Source of the DNA: Roseomonas fluvialis
GTDB lineage: Bacteria > Pseudomonadota > Alphaproteobacteria > Acetobacterales > Acetobacteraceae
Direction of reading: 5' to 3'
Assembly (NCBI RefSeq): GCF_022846615.1
Contig: NZ_AP025637.1
Coordinates: 3,001,001 to 3,065,000 of the forward strand
Length of the DNA stretch: 64,000 nucleotides
Positions 25,035-34,815 of this stretch are shown piece after piece. The notes beneath the pieces are model-generated. The model searched no databases, was not told the DNA's origin, and saw nothing but the letters and a program-made list of their open reading frames with translations. Both the position numbers and the translations under genes were made by a program. Every line of letters begins with the position of its first letter. The stretch's first letter is position 1.

Positions 25035-26252
25035 ATGGCCAAGATCAAGGTGAAGACCCCCGTCGTCGAGATGGATGGGGATGAGATGACCCGCATCATC
25101 TGGGGGTTCATCAAGGACAAGCTGATCCTGCCCTACCTGGATATCGACCTGAAGTACTACGACCTCGGCATCCAGAAGCGCGACGAGACGGACGACCAGA
25201 TCACCGTCGATTCCGCCCATGCCACCAAGCAGTACGGCGTGGCCGTGAAGTGCGCGACCATCACCCCCGATGAAGCGCGCGTCGCCGAATTCGGCCTCAA
25301 GAAGATGTGGCGCAGCCCGAACGGCACCATCCGCAACATCCTGGACGGCACGATCTTCCGCGAACCGATCATCTGCAAGAACGTCCCGCGCCTGGTGCCG
25401 CATTGGTCGAAGCCGATCGTGGTCGGCCGCCATGCGTACGGCGACATCTACCGCGCCGCCGAGACCAAGATCCCCGGCGCCGGCAAGGCCACCCTCACCT
25501 GGACGCCCGCCGATGGCGGCGCGCCGATCGAGCTGGAAGTGACCAACTTCCCCGCCGGCGGCGGCGTGCTGATGGGCATGCACAACACCCGCAAGTCGAT
25601 CGAGGGCTTCGCCCGTGCCAGCCTCAACTACGGCCTGGCGCGCGGCTACAGCGTGTACTTCAGCCACAAGAACACGATCCTCAAGGCCTATGACGGCGAG
25701 TTCAAGGACATCTTCAAGGCGGTGTTCGACGCCGAATTCGCCGACAAGTTCAAGGCGAAGGGCCTGACCTACGAGGACCGCCTGATCGACGACATGGTGG
25801 CCTGCGCGCTGAAGTGGGAAGGCGGCTATGTCTGGGCCTGCAAGAACTACGATGGCGACGTGCAGTCCGACATCGTGGCGCAGGGCTTCGGCTCGCTGGG
25901 GCTGATGACCTCGGTGCTGCTCTCCCCGGATGGCAACACCGTGGAGAGCGAGGCCGCGCACGGCACCGTCACGCGCCACTACCGCGAGCACCAGAAGGGC
26001 CGCGAGACCTCCACCAACCCGATCGCGTCCATCTTCGCCTGGACGCGCGGCCTGCAGTACCGCGGCAAGTTCGACGGCACGCCCGACGTCACGGCGTTTG
26101 CCGAGACGCTCGAGAAGGTCTGCGTGGACACGGTCGAGAGCGGCTTCATGACCAAGGACCTCGCGATCCTGATCGGCAAGGACCAGCCCTGGCTCAACAC
26201 CCAGGCCTTCCTCGCGAAGATCGACGAGAACCTGAAGAAGGCGATGGCCTGA
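25035..26252 (+). CDS. icd: NADP-dependent isocitrate dehydrogenase
   Basis: 405 residues, the length of the dimeric eukaryotic-like (type II) isocitrate dehydrogenases found in alphaproteobacteria. The N-terminus [24 protein letters not shown], the central [20 protein letters not shown], and [16 protein letters not shown] with [15 protein letters not shown] are all characteristic. The enzyme oxidises isocitrate to 2-oxoglutarate with NADP+ in the TCA cycle. AGAGGACAGGC precedes the ATG. It is followed by a small secreted-protein gene 17 bases later. Confidence 0.96.
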   Translation: MAKIKVKTPVVEMDGDEMTRIIWGFIKDKLILPYLDIDLKYYDLGIQKRDETDDQITVDSAHATKQYGVAVKCATITPDEARVAEFGLKKMWRSPNGTIRNILDGTIFREPIICKNVPRLVPHWSKPIVVGRHAYGDIYRAAETKIPGAGKATLTWTPADGGAPIELEVTNFPAGGGVLMGMHNTRKSIEGFARASLNYGLARGYSVYFSHKNTILKAYDGEFKDIFKAVFDAEFADKFKAKGLTYEDRLIDDMVACALKWEGGYVWACKNYDGDVQSDIVAQGFGSLGLMTSVLLSPDGNTVESEAAHGTVTRHYREHQKGRETSTNPIASIFAWTRGLQYRGKFDGTPDVTAFAETLEKVCVDTVESGFMTKDLAILIGKDQPWLNTQAFLAKIDENLKKAMA

Positions 26253-26269
26253 CCGCGGGGGCGGCGCCG

Positions 26270-26737
26270 ATGCGTGCGGCCGTGATGCGGTGCGGCACGC
26301 TCGGCGCCACCCTGGCTGTGGCGCTGGCGGGCACCCCGGCCCGCGCCGATTGCTTCGACTGGTCGGATCGCCAGGTGGTGATCGAACAGGGCGCCCTGCA
26401 GGGCCTGCCCCCAGGCGTCCTGCGCTGGCGGATTGGGCGCATGCCGGCCCATGGCGCGCATATCTGGACCGCGGTCGAACTGCGCTGGACACCGCCCGGC
26501 GGGCGCATCCAGGTGCAGCGAATCTTCGAAGGCATGCAGGACGGCCGCGTGCTGATCGACCGCCAGGGCAGCGCGCTGCGCCTGCGCGTGACCAGCTGCA
26601 GCCGGGACGCGGACCACTGCCGCGACGTACCACTGTCCTACGCCTGGGACCGCGCCGCGGGGCGCTTCGTGGGCGCCACGCCTGCCGCGCGCCAGATGCT
26701 CGAGAGCGCCTGCACGGCCGGGGAGCCGACGCGCTGA
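26270..26737 (+). CDS. Secreted hypothetical protein, 155 residues
   Basis: The N-terminus (about 1-26, ending TPARAD) is a signal peptide. The mature part is a likely small beta domain with four cysteines (in DCFDW, TSCSRDADHCRD and ESACTAG), which could form two disulphides. I know no family. It overlaps the next gene by one base (TGATG), so the two are probably co-translated. Confidence 0.6.
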   Translation: MRAAVMRCGTLGATLAVALAGTPARADCFDWSDRQVVIEQGALQGLPPGVLRWRIGRMPAHGAHIWTAVELRWTPPGGRIQVQRIFEGMQDGRVLIDRQGSALRLRVTSCSRDADHCRDVPLSYAWDRAAGRFVGATPAARQMLESACTAGEPTR

Positions 26738-27417
26738 TGCCGCCCCTGACGCCGCTCGACTGGATCGCGCTTGGCGTTTTCGTGCTGTGCTGGCTGGCCT
26801 ATGCGCTGCTGGTGGACCGCATCCCGTCGATCCGCGCGCGCAGCGTGATCGCCGCGATGGACGAACACCGCCGCCGCTGGATGATCGCCGCCCTGTCGCG
26901 CGACAACCGCATCGCCGACATCGCCGCCATCGGCAACCTGATGTCCTCGGTCGCCTTCCTCGCGACCAGCTCCATCCTCATCCTGGGCGGGCTGGTGGCG
27001 ATGATGGCCGCGCCCGACCTCGGCCGGCGCGTCGTGGCGGCCTTCCCCTGGAGCGCGGTACCGAGCGACGCGATGTGGGAGGTGAAGATCGGCCTGCTGC
27101 TGCTGATCTTCGTGAATGCCTTCTTCGAGCTCACCTGGTCGCTGCGGCAGTTCAACTACGTCTCGATCCTGGTGATGGGCATGCCGCAGGACCCCGCCGC
27201 CATCACCGCCGCCGAGGCGGCCGCGCGGCTCGCGAACCGCGGCGCGCGGCACTACAATACCGGCCTGCGGTCCTACTACTTCGGCCTCGCGGCGCTGGCC
27301 TGGATCATCCACCCGGTGGCGCTGATCGTGGCGAGCCTGCTGGTCCTGCGCGAACTCCACCGGCGCGAATTCCGCTCCGTCGCGCGCGATACGCTCGCCA
27401 CCACTCAGTTGAAATAG
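26737..27417 (+). CDS. DUF599-family membrane protein
   Basis: 226 residues with about four membrane spans (near 5-23, 70-95, 120-142, 190-210). RRWMIAALSRDNRIADIAAIGNLMSSVAFLATSSILILGG and FELTWSLRQFNY are the conserved stretches of the DUF599 family, whose function is unknown. It is linked by TGATG to the small secreted-protein gene. Its last 13 bases overlap the 3' end of the convergent gene at 27405-27986. Confidence 0.75.
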   Translation: MPPLTPLDWIALGVFVLCWLAYALLVDRIPSIRARSVIAAMDEHRRRWMIAALSRDNRIADIAAIGNLMSSVAFLATSSILILGGLVAMMAAPDLGRRVVAAFPWSAVPSDAMWEVKIGLLLLIFVNAFFELTWSLRQFNYVSILVMGMPQDPAAITAAEAAARLANRGARHYNTGLRSYYFGLAALAWIIHPVALIVASLLVLRELHRREFRSVARDTLATTQLK

Positions 27418-27986
27418 GTCGGTTCGTCCGCGCTGTCCTCGACCGTCTCGTTGAAATACATCTCGTCGCCCTGCGCCGGGGCGAAGGTGGTGGCGTAGAA
27501 CGACCCGCCCATCGAGGCCGGCGGCGCATCCGCGTCCGACGGCGCGCTCTCCGGCGCGCGCCCCGCCCAGTTGCTGCGCCGGATGGATCGCGCCTTGAAG
27601 GCATACGCATCCCCGCCCCACTCCGAGGTGCCGAGGGCAAGGTTCGCGAAGGCGAGCTGCCGCGCCATGCGCTCGCGCTCGGCCGGTTCCAGCAGGTTGC
27701 AGGTGATGCGGTAGTCCTGCCCGTTCAGCTGCGCGCCGATCCACAGCACGCCCAGGCTGTTCTTGCTGTCCCCGCGCAGCGAGAAGCGGCGCAGGAACAG
27801 CAGGTCGTGCGCCTGGTGGCGCCAGGTGATCATCTGCAGGTCCTTCATGGCGCCCCAGACCTCGCCCTCGCTCGCGTCCTTCTCGGGCTTCACGAAGCCC
27901 ACGGTGAGCATGGCGGCGATGACGGTCTGCTGGACGCTCGGCGCCTGGATCATCGGGTCGAGCCAGCGGGCGAAGGTGAAGGACAT
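27405..27986 (-). CDS. Hypothetical protein, 193 residues
   Basis: The ATG at 27986 follows GGAGAGA. The product is soluble and mixed alpha/beta: TFARWLDPMIQAPSVQQTVIAAMLTVGFVKPEKD at the start, then HDLLFLRRFSLRGDSKNSLGVLWIGAQLNGQDYRITCNLL, and an acidic tail ending EDSADEPTYFN. No signal peptide, membrane span or known catalytic motif is visible, and I recognise no family. It overlaps the DUF599 gene tail to tail by 13 bases. Confidence 0.55.
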   Translation of the reverse strand: MSFTFARWLDPMIQAPSVQQTVIAAMLTVGFVKPEKDASEGEVWGAMKDLQMITWRHQAHDLLFLRRFSLRGDSKNSLGVLWIGAQLNGQDYRITCNLLEPAERERMARQLAFANLALGTSEWGGDAYAFKARSIRRSNWAGRAPESAPSDADAPPASMGGSFYATTFAPAQGDEMYFNETVEDSADEPTYFN

Positions 27987-28071
27987 CGGGGTCTCTCCGG
28001 GCCATCGGTTGCGATGGCCGGACCCTAGGCGGCGCGCAGGCGCAGCCCCTGTTCCGCCGGTGACACCCCGT

Positions 28072-28680
28072 TCAGGGCGGGCCCAGCCGCACCCCGGGCA
28101 TCCGCCCCGCCTCCAGCGCGCAGGCCGCGCGCACCACGGCGGGCGGCGCGGGTTCGGCAATGGCATTGCCCGTGCAGCGCTGTGGCCCGTAGTCATCAAG
28201 CCGCCTGTTCACCGAAAAAACCTCGCTCAGCACGCCATCCGCGCCGATGCGGTGGAACAGCATCGACACCGTGCAGCACCCCTCGCGCCCGAGTGCCACC
28301 AGCCGCCCCGCCTGGTCACGCGAAAAGCCGACGCCCGAGATCTCCCCCGCGCGACGGAAGCGCGCCTGGTCGGGCTGCATCACCCACAGGTCCCACGCCG
28401 TGCTGGCATTGCCGCCGATCACCGGCACCCACAGGTCGGCCGCGCGGTCGCCATCGGCATCGGCCAGGAAGGGGCGGCGCTCCGGCAGGTCGGTCTCGAC
28501 CGTGATCACCTGCGTCTCGGCGCCGGCCTCGGTCACGCGGATGATCCATTCCGCGTCAGTGGACCGCGCCTCCAGCACGAGCGGCGTGCCACCCGGGCGG
28601 GCGGCGCGCAGCGTGGCGCGGGCCGCGTCGGCGATCGGCGCGGCCAGCGCCAGCAGCGCGGCGGCCAGCAGCACGCGCAT
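28072..28680 (-). CDS. Secreted hypothetical protein with FG-GAP-like segment, start choice ambiguous
   Basis: From the ATG at 28680 the product has 202 residues with a clean signal peptide (MRVLLAAALLALAAPIADA). FLADADGDRAADLWVPVIGG near residues 68-87 resembles an FG-GAP/calcium-binding repeat. Three further in-frame ATGs at 28707, 28734 and 28761 occur once per unit of a 27-bp tandem repeat, which would add one to three 9-residue repeats before the signal peptide. The 28761 ATG overlaps the stop of the peptidase gene upstream (TGATG). I prefer 28680 because the signal peptide begins there. Function unknown. Confidence 0.55.
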   Translation of the reverse strand: MRVLLAAALLALAAPIADAARATLRAARPGGTPLVLEARSTDAEWIIRVTEAGAETQVITVETDLPERRPFLADADGDRAADLWVPVIGGNASTAWDLWVMQPDQARFRRAGEISGVGFSRDQAGRLVALGREGCCTVSMLFHRIGADGVLSEVFSVNRRLDDYGPQRCTGNAIAEPAPPAVVRAACALEAGRMPGVRLGPP

Positions 28681-28768
28681 CACGCGCGCATGCCTTTGCG
28701 TGCCCATCACGCGCCAATGCTCCGACGCGCGCATCCCGCGCCCATGTTCCGGCGCGCGCATCACGCGC
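28678..28768 (-). repeat. 27-bp tandem repeat, 3.4 units, each with an in-frame ATG
   Basis: On the plus strand the units begin CATCACGCGC at 28678 and 28705, CATCCCGCGC at 28732 and CATCACGCGC at 28759, an exact 27-base period. The following 17 bases of each unit are more diverged. Read on the minus strand, each unit gives nine codons starting with ATG in the frame of the secreted protein at 28072-28680. The last partial unit runs into the stop codon of the peptidase gene. Confidence 0.7.
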
Positions 28769-29903
28769 GACGCCCGTGCTGCGCAAGCACGCCGCGCAGC
28801 GCATCGAGGTCGATCGCATGGCCCGTCGCGCGCCGCCCGCTGCGTCCGTCGCGGCCAGTGATGGTCGTCGCCATGGTCAGCGCGTTCAGCACCGCTTCCT
28901 CCACCGCCTCCGCCGCCGCGACGAAGATCGGCGAGATCCGGTCGTTCGGCCAGTCCGCGATGATCGCCTGGTGGGCGCGCCGTTCGGCAGTGCGCCGCAC
29001 GCCCGGATGCGTGCTGAAGGCGATGGCATAGTCGCCCGACCCGTCGGAGAAGGCCGCACCGGTGCGCGCGAGCCCCGCCATGGCCCGCGTCGCGACGCGG
29101 CCGAGGTTGCGGTCCGACAGCGGCGCATCCGTCGCGATCACCACCATGACCGACCCATCCGCATCGCCGCGGTCGGTGTGTTCGCGCAGGTACCATCGGC
29201 CGAGCTCACGCCCGACCGGGACGCCGTCCATGGCCAGCACGCCGCCGTAGTTGGCCTGCAGGATGGCCCCGATCGTCCAGCCGCCGAGTGCCGGCGGCAG
29301 CACGCGCGACGATGTGCCGATGCCGCCCTTCCAGCCGAAGGCCATGGTGCCGGTGCCCGCGCCGACGGAACCCTCCGCAACCGCGCCGTCGGTCGCGCCG
29401 TCCAGCGCGGCGTGGACATGCGCGGCCGTGACACCGCGCGCGCGGATGTCGTTGAGCCGCCCGTCATTCGTCTCGCCCACCAGGGCATTCACGCTGACGG
29501 CCTCGGCATTGCGCGCGAGCGTCCAGTCCACCAGCGCCTCAACCGCGCGCCCCACCGCGAGGGTGTTGGTCAGCACGATCGGCGTTTCCAGTTCACCGAG
29601 TTCCGCCACCTGCGTGGCACCCGCCAGCTTGCCGTAGCCGTTGATCACCGACAGCCCGGCCGGCACGCGATCCGCGTAGGGGTTGCCGGCATGCGGCAGG
29701 ATGGCGGTGACGCCCGTGCGCGTGCCCTCGCCCTCGATCACCGTGGCGTGGCCGACCCGCACGCCCGCGACATCTGTAATGGCGTTGTGCGCGCCGGGCA
29801 GGAAGATGCCGGGCGCGAGGCCGAGCGCGCGGGCGCGGACCCGTCCGCGTGCCGGCATCGCGGCAGGATCGACGGCGCCGGGGTCCGTCGCCTCAGGCGC
29901 CAT
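28761..29903 (-). CDS. P1-family (DmpA-like) self-cleaving aminopeptidase
   Basis: 380 residues, the usual length of the DmpA/BapA family. The N-terminal segment GIFLPGAHNAITDVAGVRVGHATV is a family signature. The self-cleavage site is the Gly-Ser pair in DADGSVMVVIATDAPL, making S251 the N-terminal nucleophile of the small subunit. Family members release N-terminal L- or D-amino acids or cleave beta-peptides. No signal peptide is evident. It lies 4 bases downstream of alaS on the same strand, so co-transcription with alaS is likely. Confidence 0.87.
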   Translation of the reverse strand: MAPEATDPGAVDPAAMPARGRVRARALGLAPGIFLPGAHNAITDVAGVRVGHATVIEGEGTRTGVTAILPHAGNPYADRVPAGLSVINGYGKLAGATQVAELGELETPIVLTNTLAVGRAVEALVDWTLARNAEAVSVNALVGETNDGRLNDIRARGVTAAHVHAALDGATDGAVAEGSVGAGTGTMAFGWKGGIGTSSRVLPPALGGWTIGAILQANYGGVLAMDGVPVGRELGRWYLREHTDRGDADGSVMVVIATDAPLSDRNLGRVATRAMAGLARTGAAFSDGSGDYAIAFSTHPGVRRTAERRAHQAIIADWPNDRISPIFVAAAEAVEEAVLNALTMATTITGRDGRSGRRATGHAIDLDALRGVLAQHGRRA

Positions 29904-29907
29904 GCCG

Positions 29908-32568
29908 CTACGCCGCGATCCCCTGCGCCAGCGCGTCCCGCACCGCGGCCAGCGCCTCCGCACCCTTGTCGGCATCCGGCCCACCGGCCTGCGCCATGTC
30001 CGGCCGCCCGCCGCCGCCCTTGCCGCCCACTGCCGCGGATGCGGCGCGCACCAGGGCGACCGCATCAGTGCGGCCCTTCGCCGCCTCGCCCAGTCCGACG
30101 ACGATGGAGGCCTTGCCTTCGGCGCTGCTGACCAGCGCGACCACATCCGCGGTGCCGCCCTTCAGGATGGCCTCCGCGAGCCCCTTCAGGTCGCGCGCCG
30201 GCACCTCGCCCAGGTCGCGCAGCGCGACGCGCAGGCCGGCCACGGTCTCGACCTCCGCCCCACCGCCGCCGGTCGCGAGCTTCTTGCGCAGTTCGGCCAC
30301 TTCGCGTTCCAGCTTGCGGCGGTCCTCGACCAGCGCGGCGATGCGCCCGGCGAGTTCGCCAGGCTGCGCCTTCAGCACCGCGGCGGCGGCGATCAGGCTT
30401 TCCTCCATGCCGGCGATATGCGCCAGCGCGGCATCGCCGGTGACCGCCTCGACACGCCGCACGCCGGCGCTGACCGCGCCTTCGGACAGGATCTTGAACA
30501 GCCCGATATCGCCGGTGCGCCGCACATGCGTGCCGCCACACAGTTCCAGCGAATAGACGCCGTGCTTCTCGACCGCGGCCGCATCATGGCCCATGCCGAC
30601 CACGCGGACTTCCTCGCCATACTTCTCGCCGAACAGCGCCATGGCGCCGGCTTCCACCGCGGCCTCGGGCGTCATCAGGCGGGTGATGACCTCGGCATTC
30701 TCGCGGATGCGCGCATTCACCTCGGCCTCGACCCAGTGCAGGTCTTCCTCGCTCATCGGCGTGGGCTGGGAGACATCGAAGCGCAGCCGGTCGGGCGCGT
30801 TCAGCGAGCCCTTCTGCGCGACATGGTTGCCCAGGCGGCGGCGCAGCGCCTCGTGCAGCAGGTGCGTGGCCGAATGGTGGGCACGGATCTTCGAACGCCG
30901 CGTGTGATCGACCTCGGCCGTGACGGCCTGGCCGAGCTTCGCCTCGCCCTCCATCACCGTGCCGACATGCACGAACAGCGCGCCGAGCTTTTTCTGCGTG
31001 TCCTTCACGGCGATGGTGCAGGACGGCCCGGCCTGGATGATGCCGGTATCGCCCACCTGGCCGCCGGATTCCGCGTAGAAGGGCGTCTGGTTCAGCAGCA
31101 CCGCGACCTCGGCGCCGACCGGCGCGGCATCGACCGGCTTGCCGTCCACCACGATGGCGACGATCTCGCCCTCCGCGCTCTCGGTCGTGTAGCCGAGGAA
31201 CTCGCTGGCCCCGACCTTCTCCTTCAGGTCGAACCACACGGCTTCGGTCGCGGCCTCGCCGGTGCCGGCCCAGGCGGCGCGGGCGCGCTTGCGCTGTTCG
31301 GTCATGGCGGCGTTGAAGCCGTCCACATCGACCGGACGGCCTTCGGCGCGCAAGGCATCCTGCGTGAGGTCGAGCGGGAAGCCATAGGTGTCGTACAGGC
31401 GGAACGCGACATCGCCGGGCAGCGTCTGGCCGGAACCGAGCCGCGCGGTTTCCTCCGCCAGCAGACCAAGGCCGCGTTCCAGCAGCGAGCGGAAGCGGGT
31501 TTCCTCAAGGCGCAGGGTCTCGCTGATCAGCGCCTCGGCGCGCACCAGTTCCGGATAGGCCGCGCCCATCTGCCGCACCAGCGAGGGCAGCAGCCGGTGC
31601 ATCAGCGGGTCGCGCGAACCCATCATGTGCGCGTGGCGCATCGCCCGGCGCAGGATGCGGCGCAGGACGTAGCCGCGGCCCTCGTTGGACGGCAGCACGC
31701 CATCGGCGATCAGGAAGGCGCCGGCGCGAAGGTGGTCCGCCACCACGCGGTGGCTGGAGCGGAATGGCCCGTCGGGCTCCTGCCCGGTCGCTTCGGCGGA
31801 GGCCAGGATGATCGCGCGCAGCGTGTCGGTGTCGTAGTTGTCGTGCTTGCCCTGCAGGATGGCGGCGAAGCGCTCGAGGCCCATGCCGGTGTCGATCGAT
31901 GGCCGCGGCAGCGGGTTGCGCGTGCCGGCCGGCTCCTCGAGGAACTGCATGAAGACCAGGTTCCAGATCTCGATGAACCGGTCGCCGTCCTCGTTCGGGC
32001 TGCCAGGCGGGCCGCCCGGGATCTTGTCGCCATGGTCGAAGAAGATCTCGGAGCAAGGGCCGCACGGCCCGGTATCCCCCATGCGCCAGAAATTGTCCGA
32101 GGTGCTGATGCGGATGATCCGGCTGTCGGGCAGCCCGGCCACCTTCTTCCAGATCGCCGGGGCTTCGTCGTCCTCGGAATACACCGTGACCAGCAAGCGG
32201 TCCTTCGGCAGCGCGAAATCCTTGGTCAGCAGTTCCCACGCGTAGGGGATGGCGGCTTCCTTGAAGTAGTCGCCGAACGAAAAGTTCCCGAGCATCTCGA
32301 AGAACGTGTGGTGGCGCGCGGTGTAGCCGACATTATCCAGGTCGTTGTGCTTGCCGCCGGCGCGGACCGACTTCTGCGCGGTGGTGGCACGCGTGTAGGG
32401 GCGCTTTTCCTGCCCCGTGAACACGTTCTTGAACTGCACCATGCCCGAGTTCGCGAACATCAGCGTCGGGTCGTTGCGCGGGACCAGCGGGCTGCTCTCG
32501 ACGACGGTGTGGCCGTTGCGCGCGAAGTAGTCGAGGAAGGTGGCGCGGATGTCGTTGCTGCTGGTCAT
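29908..32568 (-). CDS. alaS: Alanyl-tRNA synthetase
   Basis: 886 residues, full length. The class II catalytic domain starts at the N-terminus ([38 protein letters not shown]), and [17 protein letters not shown] is typical of AlaS. The editing domain has the zinc ligands H565 and H569 and then C677 and H681 in CGGTH. The C-terminal DHHA1-like domain (about 750-886) includes [16 protein letters not shown]. It charges tRNA-Ala and removes mischarged Ser and Gly. The upstream open frame is longer, but family alignment starts at [11 protein letters not shown]. Confidence 0.97.
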   Translation of the reverse strand: MTSSNDIRATFLDYFARNGHTVVESSPLVPRNDPTLMFANSGMVQFKNVFTGQEKRPYTRATTAQKSVRAGGKHNDLDNVGYTARHHTFFEMLGNFSFGDYFKEAAIPYAWELLTKDFALPKDRLLVTVYSEDDEAPAIWKKVAGLPDSRIIRISTSDNFWRMGDTGPCGPCSEIFFDHGDKIPGGPPGSPNEDGDRFIEIWNLVFMQFLEEPAGTRNPLPRPSIDTGMGLERFAAILQGKHDNYDTDTLRAIILASAEATGQEPDGPFRSSHRVVADHLRAGAFLIADGVLPSNEGRGYVLRRILRRAMRHAHMMGSRDPLMHRLLPSLVRQMGAAYPELVRAEALISETLRLEETRFRSLLERGLGLLAEETARLGSGQTLPGDVAFRLYDTYGFPLDLTQDALRAEGRPVDVDGFNAAMTEQRKRARAAWAGTGEAATEAVWFDLKEKVGASEFLGYTTESAEGEIVAIVVDGKPVDAAPVGAEVAVLLNQTPFYAESGGQVGDTGIIQAGPSCTIAVKDTQKKLGALFVHVGTVMEGEAKLGQAVTAEVDHTRRSKIRAHHSATHLLHEALRRRLGNHVAQKGSLNAPDRLRFDVSQPTPMSEEDLHWVEAEVNARIRENAEVITRLMTPEAAVEAGAMALFGEKYGEEVRVVGMGHDAAAVEKHGVYSLELCGGTHVRRTGDIGLFKILSEGAVSAGVRRVEAVTGDAALAHIAGMEESLIAAAAVLKAQPGELAGRIAALVEDRRKLEREVAELRKKLATGGGGAEVETVAGLRVALRDLGEVPARDLKGLAEAILKGGTADVVALVSSAEGKASIVVGLGEAAKGRTDAVALVRAASAAVGGKGGGGRPDMAQAGGPDADKGAEALAAVRDALAQGIAA

Positions 32569-32750
32569 GTGCTGCCCGTCGCGCCGCCCGGGAAAAGCCC
32601 GGCCCGGCAATGTGTTGGCCCAAGGGCCCGACAGGTAGCGCGCGCCGCGCGGGGCGTGAAGGGGCGCCCGGCGGGAAGACCGCGCGTGCCCGGCGCGTTG
32701 CACCATCGATGGCCCGCGACCCCGCGTGCCGAACAGGGGCATGAGCCGCG

Positions 32751-32924
32751 ATGCAGACGCATGAGAACGACCTGCCGCAGGCGCGCATCGACCTGGTGCG
32801 AAGCCGCATCCGGGCCCGGCAACCGGCCGGACCGGCGCCATCGCGCATCGACCAGATTCTGGCGGCGATCAGCCTGGTGCTGGGCGGCAGCCTGGCCGCG
32901 ATGGCGGCGCTGACACTGAGATGA
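32751..32924 (+). CDS. Possible small membrane protein, 57 residues
   Basis: An ATG frame of 57 codons ends at the TGA 32922-32924. The first 30 residues are polar ([24 protein letters not shown]), then one hydrophobic helix follows ([22 protein letters not shown]). The alternation of a basic region and a single span is sensible for a small membrane protein, but the ribosome-binding site (CAGGGGC) is poorly spaced and no family is recognised. It is divergent from alaS. Confidence 0.4.
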   Translation: MQTHENDLPQARIDLVRSRIRARQPAGPAPSRIDQILAAISLVLGGSLAAMAALTLR

Positions 32925-32944
32925 CGCGGTCGCGGCGGTCCGGA

Positions 32945-33139
32945 TCAGGTGGGATCGACGCCCGGCGGTCCCTCGCGCGCATCGCGGCGCAACCGCGCCG
33001 GCGCGTCCTTCTGGCGACCCTCCTTGCCGAAATCCGGGCCGCCTTCCTTGCGTTCATCAGGGCGGTGCCGGGGGTCGGGCTGCGGCGCGGCGGCCGGCGG
33101 CGCCTGCGGGGGAAGCACAGGGCGGCGGGGTGCATTCAT
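32945..33139 (-). CDS. Small proline-rich hypothetical protein, 64 residues
   Basis: AGGAGG lies eight bases before the ATG at 33139, a near-perfect ribosome-binding site. The product is hydrophilic and disordered: a Pro/Ala-rich start (RRPVLPPQAPPAAAPQP), then a charged half (DERKEGGPDFGKEGRQKDAP). No known domain. It converges on the possible 57-residue gene (20 bases between stops). A longer in-frame extension to 33250 exists but lacks a good start. Confidence 0.5.
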   Translation of the reverse strand: MNAPRRPVLPPQAPPAAAPQPDPRHRPDERKEGGPDFGKEGRQKDAPARLRRDAREGPPGVDPT

Positions 33140-33253
33140 GACGGGATCCTCCTGCCCGATCGAACGTCGGCCACCCTGCGGGGTTGCCCACACGGCGCCC
33201 ACGCGGCACAAGAAACATGGATTTTTGGTAATGCATAACGAGAGGACCACCCG

Positions 33254-33526
33254 ATGATGCTCCGCCCCCTGGTCATGGCCGCGCTGTTCGCGTCGTTCCC
33301 GCTGGTCGCCACACCCGTCCGCGCCGATGACAATGGCTGCCGCGGCCGCGTCACCGCCGAGGAGGCCATCAGCATCGCCCGCACCGCCGGCCTGGCGCTG
33401 GTGCGCGAGGTCGATTGCGACGACGGCAAGTGGGAAATCGAAGGCCGCGACTCCCGCGGACGCCAGATCGAGGTCGATGTCAGCGCCTTCGATGGCCGCA
33501 TCCTCGATGTGGACCGCGACGACTGA
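33254..33526 (+). CDS. Secreted PepSY-domain protein
   Basis: 90 residues: a signal peptide (about 1-24, ending PVRAD) and one PepSY domain (about 34-90). The domain shows the usual pattern: TAEEAISIARTAG helix, LVREVDCDDGKWEIEGRDSRGRQIEVDVSAFDGRILDVDRDD strands. PepSY proteins are thought to inhibit peptidases or act as small envelope modules. It stands alone and is convergent with recA (39-base gap). Confidence 0.8.
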   Translation: MMLRPLVMAALFASFPLVATPVRADDNGCRGRVTAEEAISIARTAGLALVREVDCDDGKWEIEGRDSRGRQIEVDVSAFDGRILDVDRDD

Positions 33527-33565
33527 CGGGGGCCACGGCCCCCGCCTGCCGCCGCGCGGCTGCGG

Positions 33566-34651
33566 CTATTCCGCCGCCATCGCCTCATCGTCGCCAGCGG
33601 TCTCGCCCGCCAGCATCTGGTCCACCAGCAGCCCGGCCTGGGAGCGGATGCGCTGCTCGATGGAATTCGACATCTCGGGATGGTCGCGCAGGAACTGCTT
33701 GGCGTTCTCGCGCCCCTGGCCGATGCGCTGGCTGTCGCAGGAGAACCAGGCGCCGGACTTCTCGACCACATTGGCCTTCACGCCCAGGTCGATGAGTTCG
33801 CCGACCTTGGAGATGCCCTCGCCATACATGATGTCGAACTCGACCTCGCGGAACGGCGGGGCCATCTTGTTCTTCACCACCTTCACGCGGGTGTGGTTGC
33901 CGGTCACCTCGTCGCGGTCCTTGATGGCGCCGATGCGGCGGATCTCCATGCGGACCGAGGCGTAGAACTTCAGCGCATTGCCGCCCGTGGTGGTCTCCGG
34001 GTTGCCGAACATGACGCCGATCTTGAGCCGGATCTGGTTCAGGAAGATCAGCAGCGTGTTGGACTTGGACACCGACCCGGTCAGCTTGCGCAGCGCCTGG
34101 GACATCAGGCGCGCATGCAGACCGACATGGGTGTCGCCCATCTCACCCTCGAGTTCCGCGCGCGGCACCAGGGCGGCGACGGAATCGACCACCAGCACGT
34201 CGATCGCGCCGGATCGCACCAGCGTATCGGCGATCTCGAGCGCCTGCTCGCCGGCATCGGGCTGGCTGATCAGCAGGTTGTCGACATCGACGCCGAGCTT
34301 CTTGGCATAGCCGGGGTCGAGTGCGTGCTCGGCATCGACGAAGGCGCAGGTGCCGCCCTTCTTCTGCGCTTCCGCGATGACATGCAGCGCCAGCGTCGTC
34401 TTGCCCGAGGATTCCGGACCGTAGATCTCGATGATGCGCCCCTTGGGCAGCCCGCCGATCCCGAGTGCCAGGTCAAGCCCGAGCGAACCCGAGGAGACCA
34501 CCTCGATCTCACCCTGCTGCGACTGTCGGGCGCCGAGGCGCATGATCGAACCCTTGCCGAAGGCGCGTTCGATCTGGCTCAGCGCGGCGTCGAGCGCCTT
34601 TCCCTTGTCCATGCCACCCTTCCCCCGCTCTACCGGTGCTCTATCAACCAT
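33566..34651 (-). CDS. recA: Recombinase RecA
   Basis: 361 residues from the ATG at 34651, which has AAGGAGA eight bases upstream. An internal ATG at 34612 (giving 348 residues, [18 protein letters not shown]) is closer to many family starts but has a weaker site. Walker A GPESSGKT lies at 78-85 in the long form, followed by [54 protein letters not shown] and [31 protein letters not shown]. It drives homologous recombination and stimulates LexA self-cleavage. A LexA box lies 131 bases upstream of the 34651 start. Confidence 0.97.
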   Translation of the reverse strand: MVDRAPVERGKGGMDKGKALDAALSQIERAFGKGSIMRLGARQSQQGEIEVVSSGSLGLDLALGIGGLPKGRIIEIYGPESSGKTTLALHVIAEAQKKGGTCAFVDAEHALDPGYAKKLGVDVDNLLISQPDAGEQALEIADTLVRSGAIDVLVVDSVAALVPRAELEGEMGDTHVGLHARLMSQALRKLTGSVSKSNTLLIFLNQIRLKIGVMFGNPETTTGGNALKFYASVRMEIRRIGAIKDRDEVTGNHTRVKVVKNKMAPPFREVEFDIMYGEGISKVGELIDLGVKANVVEKSGAWFSCDSQRIGQGRENAKQFLRDHPEMSNSIEQRIRSQAGLLVDQMLAGETAGDDEAMAAE

Positions 34652-34781
34652 AGGGCGATCTCCTTCAGGCGTCTATCGCCCATTAATAATCAGGTCCCGC
34701 GAGACCCTGGTTCGCCCTACCCGCGCATGGCAGGGCGATTCGACGCAAGGGAAGCATGCGCGAAACCACTCCGGACAGCAA

Positions 34782-34796
34782 GAACAGATTAAGAAC
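34782..34796 (-). promoter_or_regulatory. LexA (SOS) box upstream of recA
   Basis: On the minus strand the sequence is GTTC-TTAATCT-GTTC, an exact match to the alphaproteobacterial LexA operator GTTC-N7-GTTC. It lies between recA and the small cupin gene upstream, in the only intergenic region from which recA can be transcribed. AT content in the spacer is high for this genome. LexA binding here would repress recA until DNA damage. Confidence 0.85.
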
Positions 34797-34815
34797 ATCA
34801 ACCGCAGAGCAGGCG

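Noticed and set aside
28681-28760. CRISPR-like array in the 27-bp repeat region
   Set aside because: Units are contiguous, diverged and without spacers, and their period is three times nine codons in an open frame, so it is a coding-type tandem repeat.
32569-32750. T-box or other leader before alaS
   Set aside because: Only short, weak GC hairpins are visible; T-box hallmarks are absent and T-boxes are not expected in this group.
29683-32913. Plus-strand open frame of 1076 codons opposite alaS
   Set aside because: No plausible domain, composition of an antisense shadow, and alaS on the other strand is complete with all motifs.
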